The notes below the pieces were generated by a model, which did not search any database, was not told the DNA's origin, and saw nothing but the letters and a program-made list of their open reading frames with translations. Positions 41,272-53,100 of a stretch of 64,000 nt of DNA are shown piece after piece. The first letter of the stretch is position 1. Every line of letters begins with the position of its first letter. The position numbers were made by a program, and so were the translations under genes. Origin of the DNA: Cherax quadricarinatus (taxonomy: Eukaryota; Arthropoda; Malacostraca; Decapoda; Parastacidae); NCBI RefSeq assembly GCF_038502225.1, contig NC_091369.1, positions 16,700,109 to 16,764,108 on the forward strand. Direction: 5' to 3'.

Positions 41272-42057
41272 TGCTATCAAGAAGTTCCCGAACTCGAATT
41301 TTCGCTAGCTTCCTGGGTGAAATACGACACCGGTGTAGATCACACTGCACAGTACACTCCTTTGTGAAGTTTCGTGGCGAATTTCAGTGCAGTTACTCAT
41401 GCTGTTGAGGTTAGATGGACATGGTTTGTCATGTTTTCAGTGCGTTGTTGAGATTTTTTTGTGCACCAGAATGGAATCTTGAAGAAAGAACAGCGTGTGA
41501 GTAAAATTCTGCTTCAAGTTCGGTAAAACGCATAATGAAACTCACAAAATGCTTCAGCATGCAATGGGCCAAGCACAGTTGACGACTGTTGTCAACATTG
41601 GAAGAGTGGGGAAGACGATTCAGGAAGATAGTCATCAGAGTATCTGGGACACAGCAATTGCTGAGGGAATTTCTTTTAGGCTGTACCAAAACATTTTGAC
41701 AGAAAATCTGAAAATGAGGCGAGTGACTGTGTAATTTGTGGCCCACTTGATGGCTCAAGGCAACATGGCGATAGTTCCTTACCCTACCTAATCTCCAGGT
41801 CTACTCAACTGTGACTTTTTTCTCTACACAAAACTGAAAATGGCGCTCAAGAGGCGGCATTTTCAGTATGTGAGGGAGATTCAAATGGAATAGCTGGCCA
41901 TTAAGAAAGAGTTCCAGAAATGTTTCGAGAATTTTTGAGAAGTACTCCCTCAAAGTTCTCTCCCAAGGAGAGAACTTCGAGGGAGACAGCTTGAACTAGG
42001 TGATTATGTAAGCCTTCATATATTTTTTTGCAGCAGTCCAGGAACATTTTGATATAT
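41272..42057 (+). mobile_element. Mariner transposon relic, internally deleted
   Basis: The two ends match as inverted repeats (left ctatcaagaagttcccgaac; right, reverse complement, tatcaaaatgttcctggact). Inside, plus-strand pieces resemble a mariner transposase: KFGKTHNETHKMLQHAMGQA (N-terminal helix-turn-helix), NILTENLKMRRVTV then FVAHLMAQ (linker), and NCDFFLYTKLKMALKRRHFQ (the CDFFLF-P-KLK block after the last catalytic Asp). The middle with the first two catalytic Asp residues is deleted, and stops are frequent. At about 790 bp it is shorter than the usual 1.3 kb. A related end lies at 22.92 kb. Confidence 0.75.
41549..41734 (+). pseudogene. Mariner transposase fragment
   Basis: 61 open codons from MLQHAMGQAQ to ENLKMRRVTV. 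They cover part of the DNA-binding domain and, after an apparent deletion, the end of the linker region. The catalytic core is absent. Confidence 0.6.
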
Positions 42058-43139
42058 GAAAAGGTAGATCAAGCTTGCGGGAGTCTCGTAGGTGATAAAT
42101 GAGTAGAGAGACAGCTCACGGAACGTCTCAGACTCACACATACATAATAGCCATTCTACAGATGAAGGTGAACGTATTGCTTAAATTCACAACATTTTAA
42201 CTAAGTCTGTAGCCCATGTAATCCCTCGAAATATCACTAGCCCAGTCAAAACATTGGCTTCGGGAGAGCAAACACAGCGGTTACCATCATAACAAGAGGT
42301 TCACTCACTCGATGTGCTGAAGACTCTGGTCAGAGAGGTAATCGTCATCAAACATCCTTTCTCAACTATTTATAATGATTTTTCTCACTTGCATCATTTG
42401 GAATAATCAAGACCCCAGGGCAGAGATGCTTCCAATAAATATATCTTAAGATCTTTCATCCCCAAAACACATCTATACTAGAACCATGGGAGGTGCTCCA
42501 CTGAATTTTTACTGCTGCCAGGGCAGAGATAATTAATCACCTCCAGTACGTGACGATTGGCGCTTTGTTGATGCCTTTAATTTTATATGGGAAGAAATCT
42601 TACAGTCACATATTTTTAGCGCTCCAGTGTTTTAAGGAATGACCCTAAAGCCAGTGAAGAACCTCCCTCATATGATTATCATATTGAATGATCAGTGAAA
42701 CCGGCGTCATAAGGATTTTTTTGTCTAATAAAAAATGCCTTCACATTTAGAGAGTAGAGAGAACAAACACATGTCACTGTGTGTACATGACTCAGTCAAG
42801 AGGAGCATCCGAGGAGTCTGGCTATATAACAAAGTTCCGTTCTTTGCTACACAGGAAGTCTTTCCACGACAGCATGTACACATACCGCTTTTCCTTACAT
42901 AATTTCAGAGGAGCCTTTATACTTCTAGTATTTTTGTCACCACCACCAGTATCTTGAAAAGTTGCTCTCACAGTAAGTCAGTCTCAACAGTCTTAGACCC
43001 AATATCACTGAGTCTAGATCGAAGGCTTTGTCAATACCAGTTTTTACAATCATGTACTTAAGCGTTATTGTCAATATATCAAGATAAATGCTATATTTTG
43101 TGACACTGAAGCCTAACGACGGCACAGTGTATTATTATG
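42058..43139. other. Unassigned
   Basis: No gene or repeat family recognised. Confidence 0.35.
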
Positions 43140-43480
43140 GCTGCATTTTACCTGTGCGCCATCACTCAATATTAGAATGGAGGAGCAGTTCACTAGACTT
43201 ACCGGCTTATGATAGGCTCGTACTTTTCTAACCAATCTATTCTCACTCAGTAATGTCATCTGGCAGTTTGTTCCACTCATCTGCCACTCAGTCAATATAT
43301 TCCCACAACCTTTCTAGACTTCATTTTATTCAACTGAAATCCATTGCACGATATTATTTTCTTAACTAGGTATTCTCATCAACCTGTCTACATCCTCCTC
43401 TCTATACATGTTATTCTTTTATGTAAATCAGTCATATTTTCATTCATTGTCTTTCAATAAAGATCACGGTCGGGGATTTC
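43140..43480 (-). mobile_element. CR1-like LINE 3' fragment, old
   Basis: tctggcagtttgttccactc (43259-43278) and the following 100 bases match the C-terminal codons of the copy at 39.9-40.4 kb in order (the WNKLPSKV block and upstream). No frame survives. Confidence 0.5.
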
Positions 43481-43502
43481 AGGCTATCATCGTAGAAAAG
43501 AT

Positions 43503-43640
43503 TTTTTATTCACGAAATCGTAATAACATGATTGCAAACAAACCACGGAACGGGTGAGGTTTGATCCCATGGCCAGTTCTAAAGCTCCAGACCAGTGTGT
43601 AAGCAACTCAGCCAGCTGGCTACAATAAGATTCATCCATC
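43503..43640 (-). mobile_element. SINE-L, most complete copy
   Basis: In minus sense: tgtagccagctggctgagtt (A-box region), gcttacacactggtctggag, ccatgggatcaaacctcacc (B box GGATCAAACC), then a conserved tail ccgtggtttgtttgcaatca, ttattacgatttcgtgaata. A tRNA-like head with about 75 bp of unrelated tail. Non-coding. Confidence 0.65.
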
Positions 43641-43747
43641 TAGGTATATTTTTGTACATATTAGGGAGGTAAGCAAGGATCCCACTGTGACTTCAAATGC
43701 AATTAACACATGGTAAGACACATATGCAACAGTTAGGTATCTTTATT

Positions 43748-43786
43748 ATGAAACGTTTCGCCTACACAGTAGACTTCTTCAGTCGA
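43748..43786 (-). ncRNA. Hammerhead ribozyme motif, left arm, weak stem I
   Basis: Core CTGAAGA, stem II GTCTAC/GTAGGC (one G-U pair), GAAA and GTT are present; stem I keeps only two pairs next to the core. Confidence 0.5.
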
Positions 43787-43917
43787 GTACAGAAAAGTTG
43801 ATAGAAGCAGAAGATACTTGAAGACGATGTAATCAGTCCATCACCCTTAAAGTTTTGAGGTGATGGACTGATTACATCGTCTTCAAGTATCTTCTGCTTC
43901 TATCAACTTTTCTGTAC

Positions 43918-43956
43918 TCGACTGAAGAAGCCTACTGTGTAGGCGAAACGTTTCAT
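43918..43956 (+). ncRNA. Hammerhead ribozyme motif, right arm, weak stem I
   Basis: Core CTGAAGA at 43922-43928, stem II GCCTAC-TGT-GTAGGC, GAAA at 43945-43948, GTT at 43950-43952. Stem I (TCGA/TCAT) keeps two pairs. Confidence 0.5.
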
Positions 43957-44041
43957 AATAAAGATACCTAACTGTTGCATATGTGTCTTACCTAACAACC
44001 TGTCGGTATTTTATACCATTTTAATGTTCAATTAACACATG

Positions 44042-44504
44042 AATTTCCCACCAGCCTGGAGTTTATGGACTTACCCGCCATGGGTTCAATCCTTATCCGT
44101 TCCGTGATTTGTAAAGTTTCTGATAATGTGTATTAGCTCTGTTATCCATTTATTTTATTTTCTCCAATATTTGTGTAAACTTTCTGCAGTATGGAGACTA
44201 GTATTATCCCGCATTATGTAAATGAGGCCTTACCAGTGATGTATCACGTTACTGTATCACACTGGCATGTCGTTACTTGTATTTCTACACTCATATCCAA
44301 GAAATCTATTACATTTCCTACGAGCAATGAGGAACAACTGTCTTAGCTTCAGAATTCTTCTAACCAGATCTATGTCATTTCCACATCATGTAAAATAATT
44401 TTTTTTTTTGTATTAATCAATATTCATTATTCATTATTTTACTACCGATGAATTTACGCTTATACATTTTCAATTGTAAAAGCCATTTTAACGACACAAC
44501 ATTT
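44042..44504. other. Unassigned; SINE-L-like piece at 44060-44115
   Basis: ctggagtttatggacttacc and cgccatgggttcaatcctta look like a SINE-L head with B box GGGTTCAATCC, followed by gttccgtgatttgt. The rest (44130-44500) holds no recognised feature. Confidence 0.35.
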
Positions 44505-44634
44505 AACTGTACAAATTTATCTTAAGTTAAACTGTCCAAATTTATCTAGAGTTAAATTGCCCAAATTTATCTAAAGTTAAATTGACCAAATTTATCTAAA
44601 GTTAAACTGTCCAAATTTATCTGAAGTTAAATTG
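44505..44634. repeat. 25-bp tandem repeat, five units
   Basis: Units of 25 bp around ccaaatttatctaaagttaa, each with two or three substitutions, repeated five times. Confidence 0.9.
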
Positions 44635-44985
44635 TACCTTCATTTATCCAATAAAATTTGAGTCAACATAATTCCTCAATGAGAGGGTTATATCTGCATA
44701 TAACTAAATTATTCTTCAAGACTTTAGCCCAACGCCTGGGTAAAATATTCCGTTACCCGGCTCAGTCCATTCATATGGTGGCAGGCAACTGAAAAGGGAA
44801 AAAATTAATATTCACCTTGACGCGAGAGAAATAAAAATCTCTTGTTGGAGCGTTCATTTTCACCCAGAAACTTGCCAGTAGAGTCGTGATACAAGTGACG
44901 GCAGCAGCAGTCTGATGGTGTCTGAGGAACTCTGACAACGGTATCGCATCGGAAGTGTGAAAATTTCATTTGATCTGAAGCTCCT

Positions 44986-47317
44986 TGCTCACATGCTCCT
45001 CACCATGAACCACACGCTCTTCACCATGGATCACATGCTCCTCACCATGGACCACATGCTCCTCACCATGAACCACACGCTCTTCACCATGGATCACATG
45101 CTCCTCACCATGGATCACATACTCCTCACCATGGACCACATACTCCTCACCATGGACCACATGCTCCTCACCATGGACCACATGCTCCTCACCATGGACC
45201 ACATACACCTCACCATGGACCACATGCTGCTCACAATGGACCACATGCTCCTCACCATGGACCACATGCTCCTCACCATGGACCACATGCTCCTCACCAT
45301 GGACCACATGCTCCTCACCATGAACCACACGCTCTTCACCATGGATCACATGCTCCTCACCATGGACCACATGCTCCTCACCATGGACCACATGCTCCTC
45401 ACCATGGACCACATGCTCCTCACCATGGACCACATGCTCCTCACCATGGACCACATGCTCCTCACCATGGACCACATGCTCCTCACCATGAATCACATGC
45501 TCTTCACCATGGATCACATGCTCCTCACCATGGATCACATGCTCCTCACCATGGAACACATGCTCCTCACCATGGACCACATGTTCCTCACTATGGACCA
45601 CATGCTTTTCACCATGAACCACATGCTCCTCACCATGGACCACATGCTCCTCACCATGGACCACATGCTCTCACCATGGACCACATGCTCCTCACCATGA
45701 ACAACATGATCTTCACCATGGACTACATGCTCCTCATCATAGACCACATGGTCCTCACCATGGACCACATGCTCCTCACCGTGGACCACATGCTCCTCAC
45801 TATGAACCACATGCTCCTCTCCATGGACCACATGCTCCTCACCATGGAACACATGCTTCTCACCATGGATCACATGTTCCTCACCATGGACCACATGCTC
45901 TTCATCATGGACCACATGCTCCTCACCATGGACCACATGCTCCTCACCATATACCACATGCTCCTCACCATGGAACACATGCTCCTCACCGTGGACCACT
46001 TGCCCCGCACCATGGACCACATGCTAATCACCATGAACCACATGCTCCTCACCATAGACCACATGCTCCTCACCATGAACAACATGCTCCTCACCATGGA
46101 CCACATGCTCCTCACCATGAACCACATGCTCTTCACCATGGACCACTTGCTCCTAACCAAGGACCACATGCTCCTCACCAAGGACTACATGCTCTCCCCA
46201 TGGACTACATGCTCCTCACTATGACCACATACTCGTCACCATGGACCACGTGCTCCTCACCATGGACCACATGCTTCTCACCATGGACTACACGCTCCTC
46301 ACCATGGACCACATGCTCCTCACCACGGACCACACGCTCCTCATTATGGTCCACATGTTCCTCACCATGGACCACATGCTCCTCATCGTGGACCACATTC
46401 TCCTCACCATGGACCACATGTTCCTCACCATGGACCACATGCTCCTCACCATGGACCACATGCTTCTCGCCATGGACCCCATGCTCCTCACCATGGACCA
46501 CATGCTCCTCACCATGGACCACATGGTCTCACCATGGACCACATGCTCCTCACCATGGACCACATGCTCCTCACCATGGACCACATGCTCCTCACCATGG
46601 ACCACATGCACCTCACCATGCACCACATGCTCCTCACCATGAACTACATGCTCCTCACCATAGATCAGATGCACCTCACAATGGACCACATGCTCCTCAC
46701 CACGGACCACACGCTCCTCACCATGGACCACATGCTCCTCGCCATGGACCACATGCTCCTCACCATAGATCACATGCACCTCACCATGGACCACATGCTC
46801 CTCACCATGACCACATGCTCCTCGCCATAGATCACATGCTCCTCACCATGGACCACGTGCTTCTCACCATGGACCACATGCTCCTCACCATGGACCACAC
46901 GCTCCTCTCCATGGACCACATGCTCCTCACCATGGACCACACGCTCCTCACCATGACCACATGCTCCTCACCATAGATCACATGCACCTCACCATGGACC
47001 ACACGCTCCTCACCATGACCACATGCTCCTCACCATAGATCACATGCACCTCACCATGGACCACATGCTCCTCACCATGGACCACATGCTCCTCACCCTG
47101 GACCACACGCTCCTCACCATGGACCACATGCTCCTCACCCTGGACCACACGCTCCTCACCATGGACCACATGCCCCTCACCATGGACCACACGCTCCTCA
47201 CCATGGACCACACGCTCCTCACGATGGACCACATACTCCTCACCCTGGACCACACGCTCCTCATCATGCACCACATTCTCTTCAATATGCAACACATACT
47301 CCTCAATATGCATCACT
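44986..47317. repeat. 21-bp satellite array A, about 110 units
   Basis: Tandem 21-bp unit (core ccatggaccacatgctcct). Seven codons per unit, so frames persist over many units: plus strand TMDHMLL repeats, minus strand VHGEEHV repeats. Frames still break at 1-2 base indels (for example about 45670, 46197, 46525, 46810), and no transcript signal is seen. Its reverse complement is the same unit as array B at 47.5-48.3 kb. Confidence 0.95.
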
Positions 47318-47499
47318 GGTTCACATCCGTTACAATACACATACATGCATTAAAAATTTACATGATAAAAGATCTAGGGATAAAAATATAGGAAAATGAA
47401 ATAAAAAGTCTGAGAACCTTGAGTGAAACACATGATAACGTTCCGGTCTGACTTGGACCATTAGCCATTTACACAGTTAATGACCCAGGCTACATTCTC

Positions 47500-48284
47500 C
47501 TCAGCATGCATCATATGCATGTGAAAAAGCGGTGCATGTTTATGAGCATGTGGTGCATGTTGAGGAGCATGTGATGCATGTTTATGAGCATTTATGAGCA
47601 CCGTAAGGAAAGTATGTGGTGCATGCTGTGGAGCATGTGTTGCATGCTGTGGAGCATGTGTTGCATGCTGAGAAGCATGTTGTACGCTTTGGAGCATTTG
47701 GTACACGCTTTGGAGCATGTGGTGCGTGCTGAGGAGCATGTGGCGCATGATGAGGAGCATGTGGAGAATGGTGAGGAGCATGTAGAGCATGGTGAGGAGC
47801 ATGTGAAGTATAGTGAGGAGCATGTGGAGTATGGTGAGGAGCATGTGGAGCATGGTAAGGAGCATGTGGAATACGGTAAGGAGAAGAATATGTGGTGCAT
47901 GCTGAGAAGCAAGTGGTGCACGCTTTGGAGCATTTGGTGCATGCTGAGGACTATATGGCGCATGGCGAGGAGCATGTTTAGAAGCATATGGAGCATGGTA
48001 ATGAGCCTGTAGAACATGGTAAGGATCATATAGAGCATAGTAAGGAGCATGTGGACCATGGTAATGAGCATGTGGACCATGGTAATGAGCATGTGGACCA
48101 TGGTATTGAGCATGTGGAGCATGGTAATGAGCATGTGGAGCATGGTAATGAGCATGTAGAGCATGGTAATGAGCATGTGGAGCATGGTAATGAGCATGTA
48201 GAACATGGTAATGAGCATGTGGAGCATGGTAATGAGCATGTAGAACATGGCAATGAGCATGTGGAGCATGGTAAGGAGCAGGAG
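47500..48284. repeat. 21-bp satellite array B, inverted relative to A
   Basis: Unit close to aatgagcatgtggagcatgg plus t (21 bp); on the plus strand it reads VEHGNEH repeats. The left part (47500-47980) is more diverged (gctgaggagcatgtggtgca); the right part is very regular. Rotated, it matches the reverse complement of array A at most positions, so the two arrays lie in opposite orientation about 180 bp apart. Confidence 0.9.
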
Positions 48285-48409
48285 TTTTTCAAACTAGAAG
48301 TTTCCCTGGTTCAGGGTGACGGTATCTGTGGTTTGAGTTTATTTGCTCTTTGTCGACTCGGAAAAGCTTGACTACCTACAGAAACACCGTCTCAATATTC
48401 TTGATGGGT

Positions 48410-48545
48410 TCTTGCAACAGCTTCTAATAAGCTAGGTTGTGATGATTACGTTGGGATGCGTGCTGCTAGCACCAATAGCCTGACTGATCAGGTTATCAGC
48501 CCTGAAGCCTGTTCTGGGACTGGGCCATATGTGCAACGTTCACTG
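48410..48545 (+). mobile_element. LINE family B, 3'-terminal fragment
   Basis: ttgatgggttcttgcaacag, then ttgggatgcgtgctgctagc, accaatagcctgactgatca matches the codons and 3' UTR of family B at 37.28-37.42 kb (around CGSYVGLLAASSNSLVDQAL). The shared tail is cut off. Confidence 0.55.
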
Positions 48546-48835
48546 GAAGCAACAACAAGTAGTCAGTCGGTAGTCAGTCTTATCCGGAATATATCCATTA
48601 CATAGTTATCTGTGTCTGTCATGACATTCATACAAGTCAAATAAGAGATCTTGTGGCTGATATTTTACTCCACATATCCAAGATTTTTTCAGATATTGCC
48701 ACCAATGTGGCTAATTTATTGTGCACACCATATCCATCCTGTGGACGGTAGTGCAACATATGGATACACAAAAGGCCGAGGAACTAGGCCGCAAAAGGGT
48801 TAACAGGAGTACATTTGGATTTATATCTACAGTTC
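48546..48835. other. Unassigned
   Basis: Nothing recognised. Confidence 0.3.
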
Positions 48836-49215
48836 TTACTTGTTACAAGCAAATTTAGGAAATTTGCTTAGTGTATCTGGCATCTTAGTTCCATTAATAA
48901 GATATCTTGACATGTCACATAGGTTATTATACTGTCCATCTCTATATTCCTCAATAAGATGACAGTTAAACACAGTCTTCAAGACAATGACCATATGCCT
49001 GACCACATAATTTGCATTTGGTTTGATCATTATCTGTGTGTCTCCCAGACTGCCAGAAGTACTTGCAACCAAGAAGTACTTGTAACCAAGCCTAAGCCTG
49101 GCCACTACAACATCAGTCAGTCTGTTCACATTGCAAGTTACTCCATAAACATACTTATCTACGTTCATGTTATCATAGTGGGTTATAGATCTACTCAGGC
49201 TTCTAACTGCATTCC

Positions 49216-49362
49216 CCTCAGGGAAGGTTCCTTGATGTTGGTGAGGGGCTCTTGATTTAGGGAATTGGATCTGTGCTCCAGTTCCCCGAATTAAGCCTGA
49301 ATGCCTTCCACATTCCCCCCCCCAGGCGCTGTATAATCCTACGGGTTTAGCGCTTCCCCTTG

Positions 49363-49432
<70 letters not shown>
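49216..49432 (+). mobile_element. Short retroposon S165, copy 4, with long (AAT)n tail
   Basis: Bounded by TTCTAACTGCATTCC at 49201-49215 and 49433-49447 (perfect 15-bp target-site duplication inside the LINE ORF). Head cctcagggaaggttccttga, middle ccgaattaagcctgaatgcc, tail cgggtttagcgcttcccctt then about 23 AAT units. The clearest copy in the window. Confidence 0.95.
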
Positions 49433-49433
<1 letters not shown>

Positions 49434-49447
49434 TCTAACTGCATTCC

Positions 49448-50146
49448 TACAACATTCATTTTCATTATTTACTTCTCTCTTAATAATATTTTTAATACTA
49501 GACACAGATATACCAGAGTTATTATATTGTACATTCTCCTTCAGGGTGCTCGTCTTGGCTAACATATCAACTTTATCATGAAGAAGTAATCTAGTGTGTG
49601 ATGGGATCCATAGCAATTGTACATTAATTCCTTTTTCCCGGACTTTTGAGTATCTATACCTGACTTCTCCAATGAGTATATTGTTAGAGTCATTATGTGA
49701 GTCAAGAGTCTTCAGTGATGACATAGAATCAGCAATGATGATAGAGTCAAGCTCAGTGTCATAAGTTAGCTTCAGCGCCATTAGGATTGCAGACAATTCA
49801 GTTTGCAGTGTAGACGCCCAGTTGTTAATTCTTATGCATAACTCGAGAAATTATTATCTTTCTTAACTAGGGAGGTGGCAAGAAGAGCAGATGCAGCCCT
49901 GCCAGAAGATTCCTGCTTAGATCCATCAGTGTATATAAAATGTGATAACTTATTACTACCAGCTAGGCGAAAAATTTCTAATTGAGCAGTTGCTTTAACA
50001 TGTGATTTAAGGAAGGGATTACTAGCAATGAGCTTATTGGGAGGAGATTGCGGGTATGTGATATTAAATGAACACATCTTCCATGAAGGGTTGAAATGCT
50101 CTTGCTGTCTGCAGTGATACAGATCATGCAAGTTTTCACAATCCAT
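49448..50146 (-). pseudogene. LINE RNase H domain
   Basis: All four RNase H active-site positions are readable: YTDGS (D), TELSAI (E), ADSMSS (D) and VDMLAK (D). The reading frame breaks once (near 49830) and the C-terminal tail is split by a retroposon. In an active LINE it would degrade template RNA after reverse transcription. Confidence 0.75.
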
Positions 50147-50199
50147 TTAGATCTGTGTGTATTTGCTTCTAGACATTTAGTCAGATCCATGGTGACCGA

Positions 50200-53100
50200 G
50201 TAGAGTGTACATATAAAATGAATCCATAGTACGATTTTTGCGATATGTGTTCACATAGCAGTAAATTGTTACATGCTTGTTAGTCGACTGATTTTAATCT
50301 CATTTTAAGGGGAAATGAAGTAGTATAACATAGAAATGAAGCATAAAAGCTGTCATTATTCAAAAGGTTCTGTCATCCTCTTTACCGAGCTAATTTATCA
50401 TTCCTTCAAACGAGCTTAGTTGCAAATAGTTCCCTAGAGCACAACCATCATGCTGTGATTCATTTATTACATACATTTCCGGGTGCTGATTAACCCGGAG
50501 GGTATGCCAATTTTCATAACGTACAATATTTAATTTTCGTGAATTCTAGTCACCAAAACTAGTCCTTCCACCTATGAAAATGAATAACATTTCAGGGCCG
50601 TAGCTCTTAGAAAAGGGGGTAAAGAGAGCACCAGCAATTCCCGGTTCCTCAGGAATTATATGTAAGCGAGAAAAAAAATGTATGAACAGTAACTAATGTA
50701 TTTTGGTCGTCGCGTGATTTGAGAAAGATATCCCTGTTTTGTGTAACCTTAGTTCCCTCTACCTCAATATACACGATATGAATAGTAGAGAATATGACAT
50801 ACGTTTGTAATGCAGTTAAACATTAGCAAAGAAAATCTGATGTAAATCAGAAAACGTATTCTCAAGTTATCACATGGAAAGAAAAATAGTAATTTAGTCA
50901 ATAAAAATAACATGTCAGAATATACATACTCGATATCTAATTCAAACTTTCTACTAAGAGACGCAGCTTTGATGGTAAGATGCAGAGGCATCCTCTTTTT
51001 ATCTCAAAGAAATCAATAACCTAAATTACGTCCAAAAATTAAGTTTGAAGCCTCCTAGACATAGCATTATCAAGTTATCAGCGTTGAAGGGGTGAAGCCA
51101 ATCTGATGAGGCATTAAGAAACTATCGCATGAAAAGCAGTATTTAAATTTTCCCAGTTTTATCAACACAAAGTGAAACTGGGATCTACACAAGCCAAAAT
51201 CAATCCTAACATTTCTCAAAGAAAACTAGCCAGTGCTTTTAAGATTTAAATGAGTTTTACTTTAAGTACATGACACAATTTTTTTACGCTGGTCATGAGA
51301 ACACACAAGTGTTATAAGCTCATAAAAATACACTACGTAGATTAGCCTTGGATAGCACAATGAAGTCAAACATTGTGACTTATTTCTAATCAGTTGAGAC
51401 ATTCTTCTGTTATTTCACAAAAAGCAATTTGATAAATAAAATTGACACGTTATATTTTTCAATAATAAAATCACGGTGAAGTTTTCGTTGAGGAAAACAA
51501 ATCAGCACTAAAAGACTGAAGGTCATTACAAGATTCATTCTTCAGTTGTTACACAGAATCCAACAAAATTTATACCTACATAACCTATTTTCTAAATTTT
51601 TTTTATCCATCTCATTGGATGCATTAGCCATTGACGATCGATGCCAATCAGAATAGTTTTATTTTCCTGATGGGGAAAGTGCTAAACACGATCCAAACAA
51701 GGAAAGGATACATCCAGTTCCTTGCTTCATGACCACTTTTTCCCCTCCCGTCTTTCAGCATCACAGTACCACCCCTTTCAGGAAACAAAATCCATTTATG
51801 TAATGCAAAATATTTATATACTATTTCGAGATTACTAGTGGCAAAATCGCACCTACACACTCTACTGACAATACCGACCTTTTTCTAAACTGGATACATG
51901 AGTGTTTAAATTTTTACGGAAATAGGAAGAAGCTTTGTCATGGAAACAAAGTTTGGTAATAATCTATATAACACTGAGCAGAAAGCTCCTGCATATGTCA
52001 ATTATTCCAAAATCCTTTGTCTAGTATTATTTGACCTTCTTTGAAAATCTGAAGCCAATTGGATAAGGTTTCGAAAAGCAAGAGCCTTGAAGTCAGTGAA
52101 AGATGATAACACTGTACCTAATACTGTGCCGGTTCTGGCATCAAGTTGTTTGGTATTTAAGGGTTCATGAAGCTCGTGGTAATGAAACATGCTACAAAAC
52201 TGCCGGTTTTAAATATTTCTCAATCTTTTTTTTTTTTTTTTGCAGTTTAATTTCACATAAAATTCTCTACACTAAGAAAAATAAGTCATTAGTTTTTTTA
52301 TAAGATCAGTTGGATTAAATATTCTATGAAACTGGCAAACTTGCACACACAATGCGCTAATTAAATACAAAAAATAATTTCAATTTAGAAACTGACTAAT
52401 CGTGTCCATGATGTAGAATTATGCTTCTCACCGAAAAGTTGCTCAGGCAACGAGTCTGATTTTCATAGTGAAAAAGAAAACATTTGGAAATAATGATTGA
52501 ACTTGGTGAAGATGGCAGAGCTCCACATAGAGCGTCTCGAAAAGTGTCTTTTTCTGTAACTATTCTTTTTTGTTTTTTTTTAGGTCATCTTGAGTATTTT
52601 TTAATTATTTTCGAACAGGTTCATCTAATATTTTAATCCTTCTGGCAAATCATTTGAGCAAACTGGAAACTTAATTGGAGCAAGTAGTGATTTTCGCTGA
52701 TCCTACAAACACTGGCGTTGTTCTGCGGTTTATATGTTATTGTGTGAGCGGGGAGTCGGGGAGTAGACAATGTTGCATTTTAGTCATAAATGATCCAATA
52801 ATACTTCGTTTATACAGGAGATAAAAGGCCCAATAATCGATGGTTAATATTCCCAAAGATCACTCGCTAATGGCCCTGTAACACGAGCTCGTTCGATTAA
52901 AATTTCTAGAAGAGCCACAACTGAAAGAAAAATATATTCATGAACAAGTCAAAGTATATGACGGGGTCCACCTCTAGTGCAAATTGTGATTTCATTAACA
53001 TGCATATTTATACCCCTTATATTTATACGTATTTCTTTAGCTGTAATCCTTGAATGTCAAGACTTTCCAAAGACAGTAGGTATTTTGAAATGATCTTAAT

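Larger units (their letters stand above)
43713..44028 (+). mobile_element. Palindromic hammerhead element, copy 2
   Basis: Arms about 43712-43846 and 43859-43992 pair almost perfectly; the unpaired tail has GTCGGTATTTTATACCAT. CAATTAACACATG occurs at 43700-43712 and 44029-44041: a perfect 13-bp target-site duplication. Same family as 13.6 kb (shared cttcaagtatcttctgcttc). Stem I of both ribozyme motifs is weakened, as TCGA now faces TCAT. Confidence 0.85.
48836..50190 (-). mobile_element. LINE RNase H region, interrupted by S165
   Basis: Minus-strand C-terminal part of an RNase H-carrying LINE. From 50146: FIYTDGSKQESSGRAASALL (first Asp), then TELSAILMALKLTYD at about 49800 (Glu), IIADSMSSLKTLD (Asp), LLWIPSHTRLLLHDKVDMLA (conserved His region, last Asp). 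The frame continues to 49437, is interrupted by the S165 insertion (49216-49432), and resumes to a stop at 48836 (DTLSKFPKFACNK). One stop or frameshift lies at about 49830. The RT is absent. Different subfamily from the I-like LINE at 29-33.7 kb. Confidence 0.8.

Noticed and set aside
44957..45700. Repeat protein with 7-residue units (TMDHMLL)
   Set aside because: Units are in codon phase, so I considered a real repeat protein, but frames break at several indels along the array and both strands are equally open.
51648..51860. Small minus-strand gene of 70 codons
   Set aside because: No domain, and its 3' part matches the I-like LINE/S165 tail, so it is probably chance.
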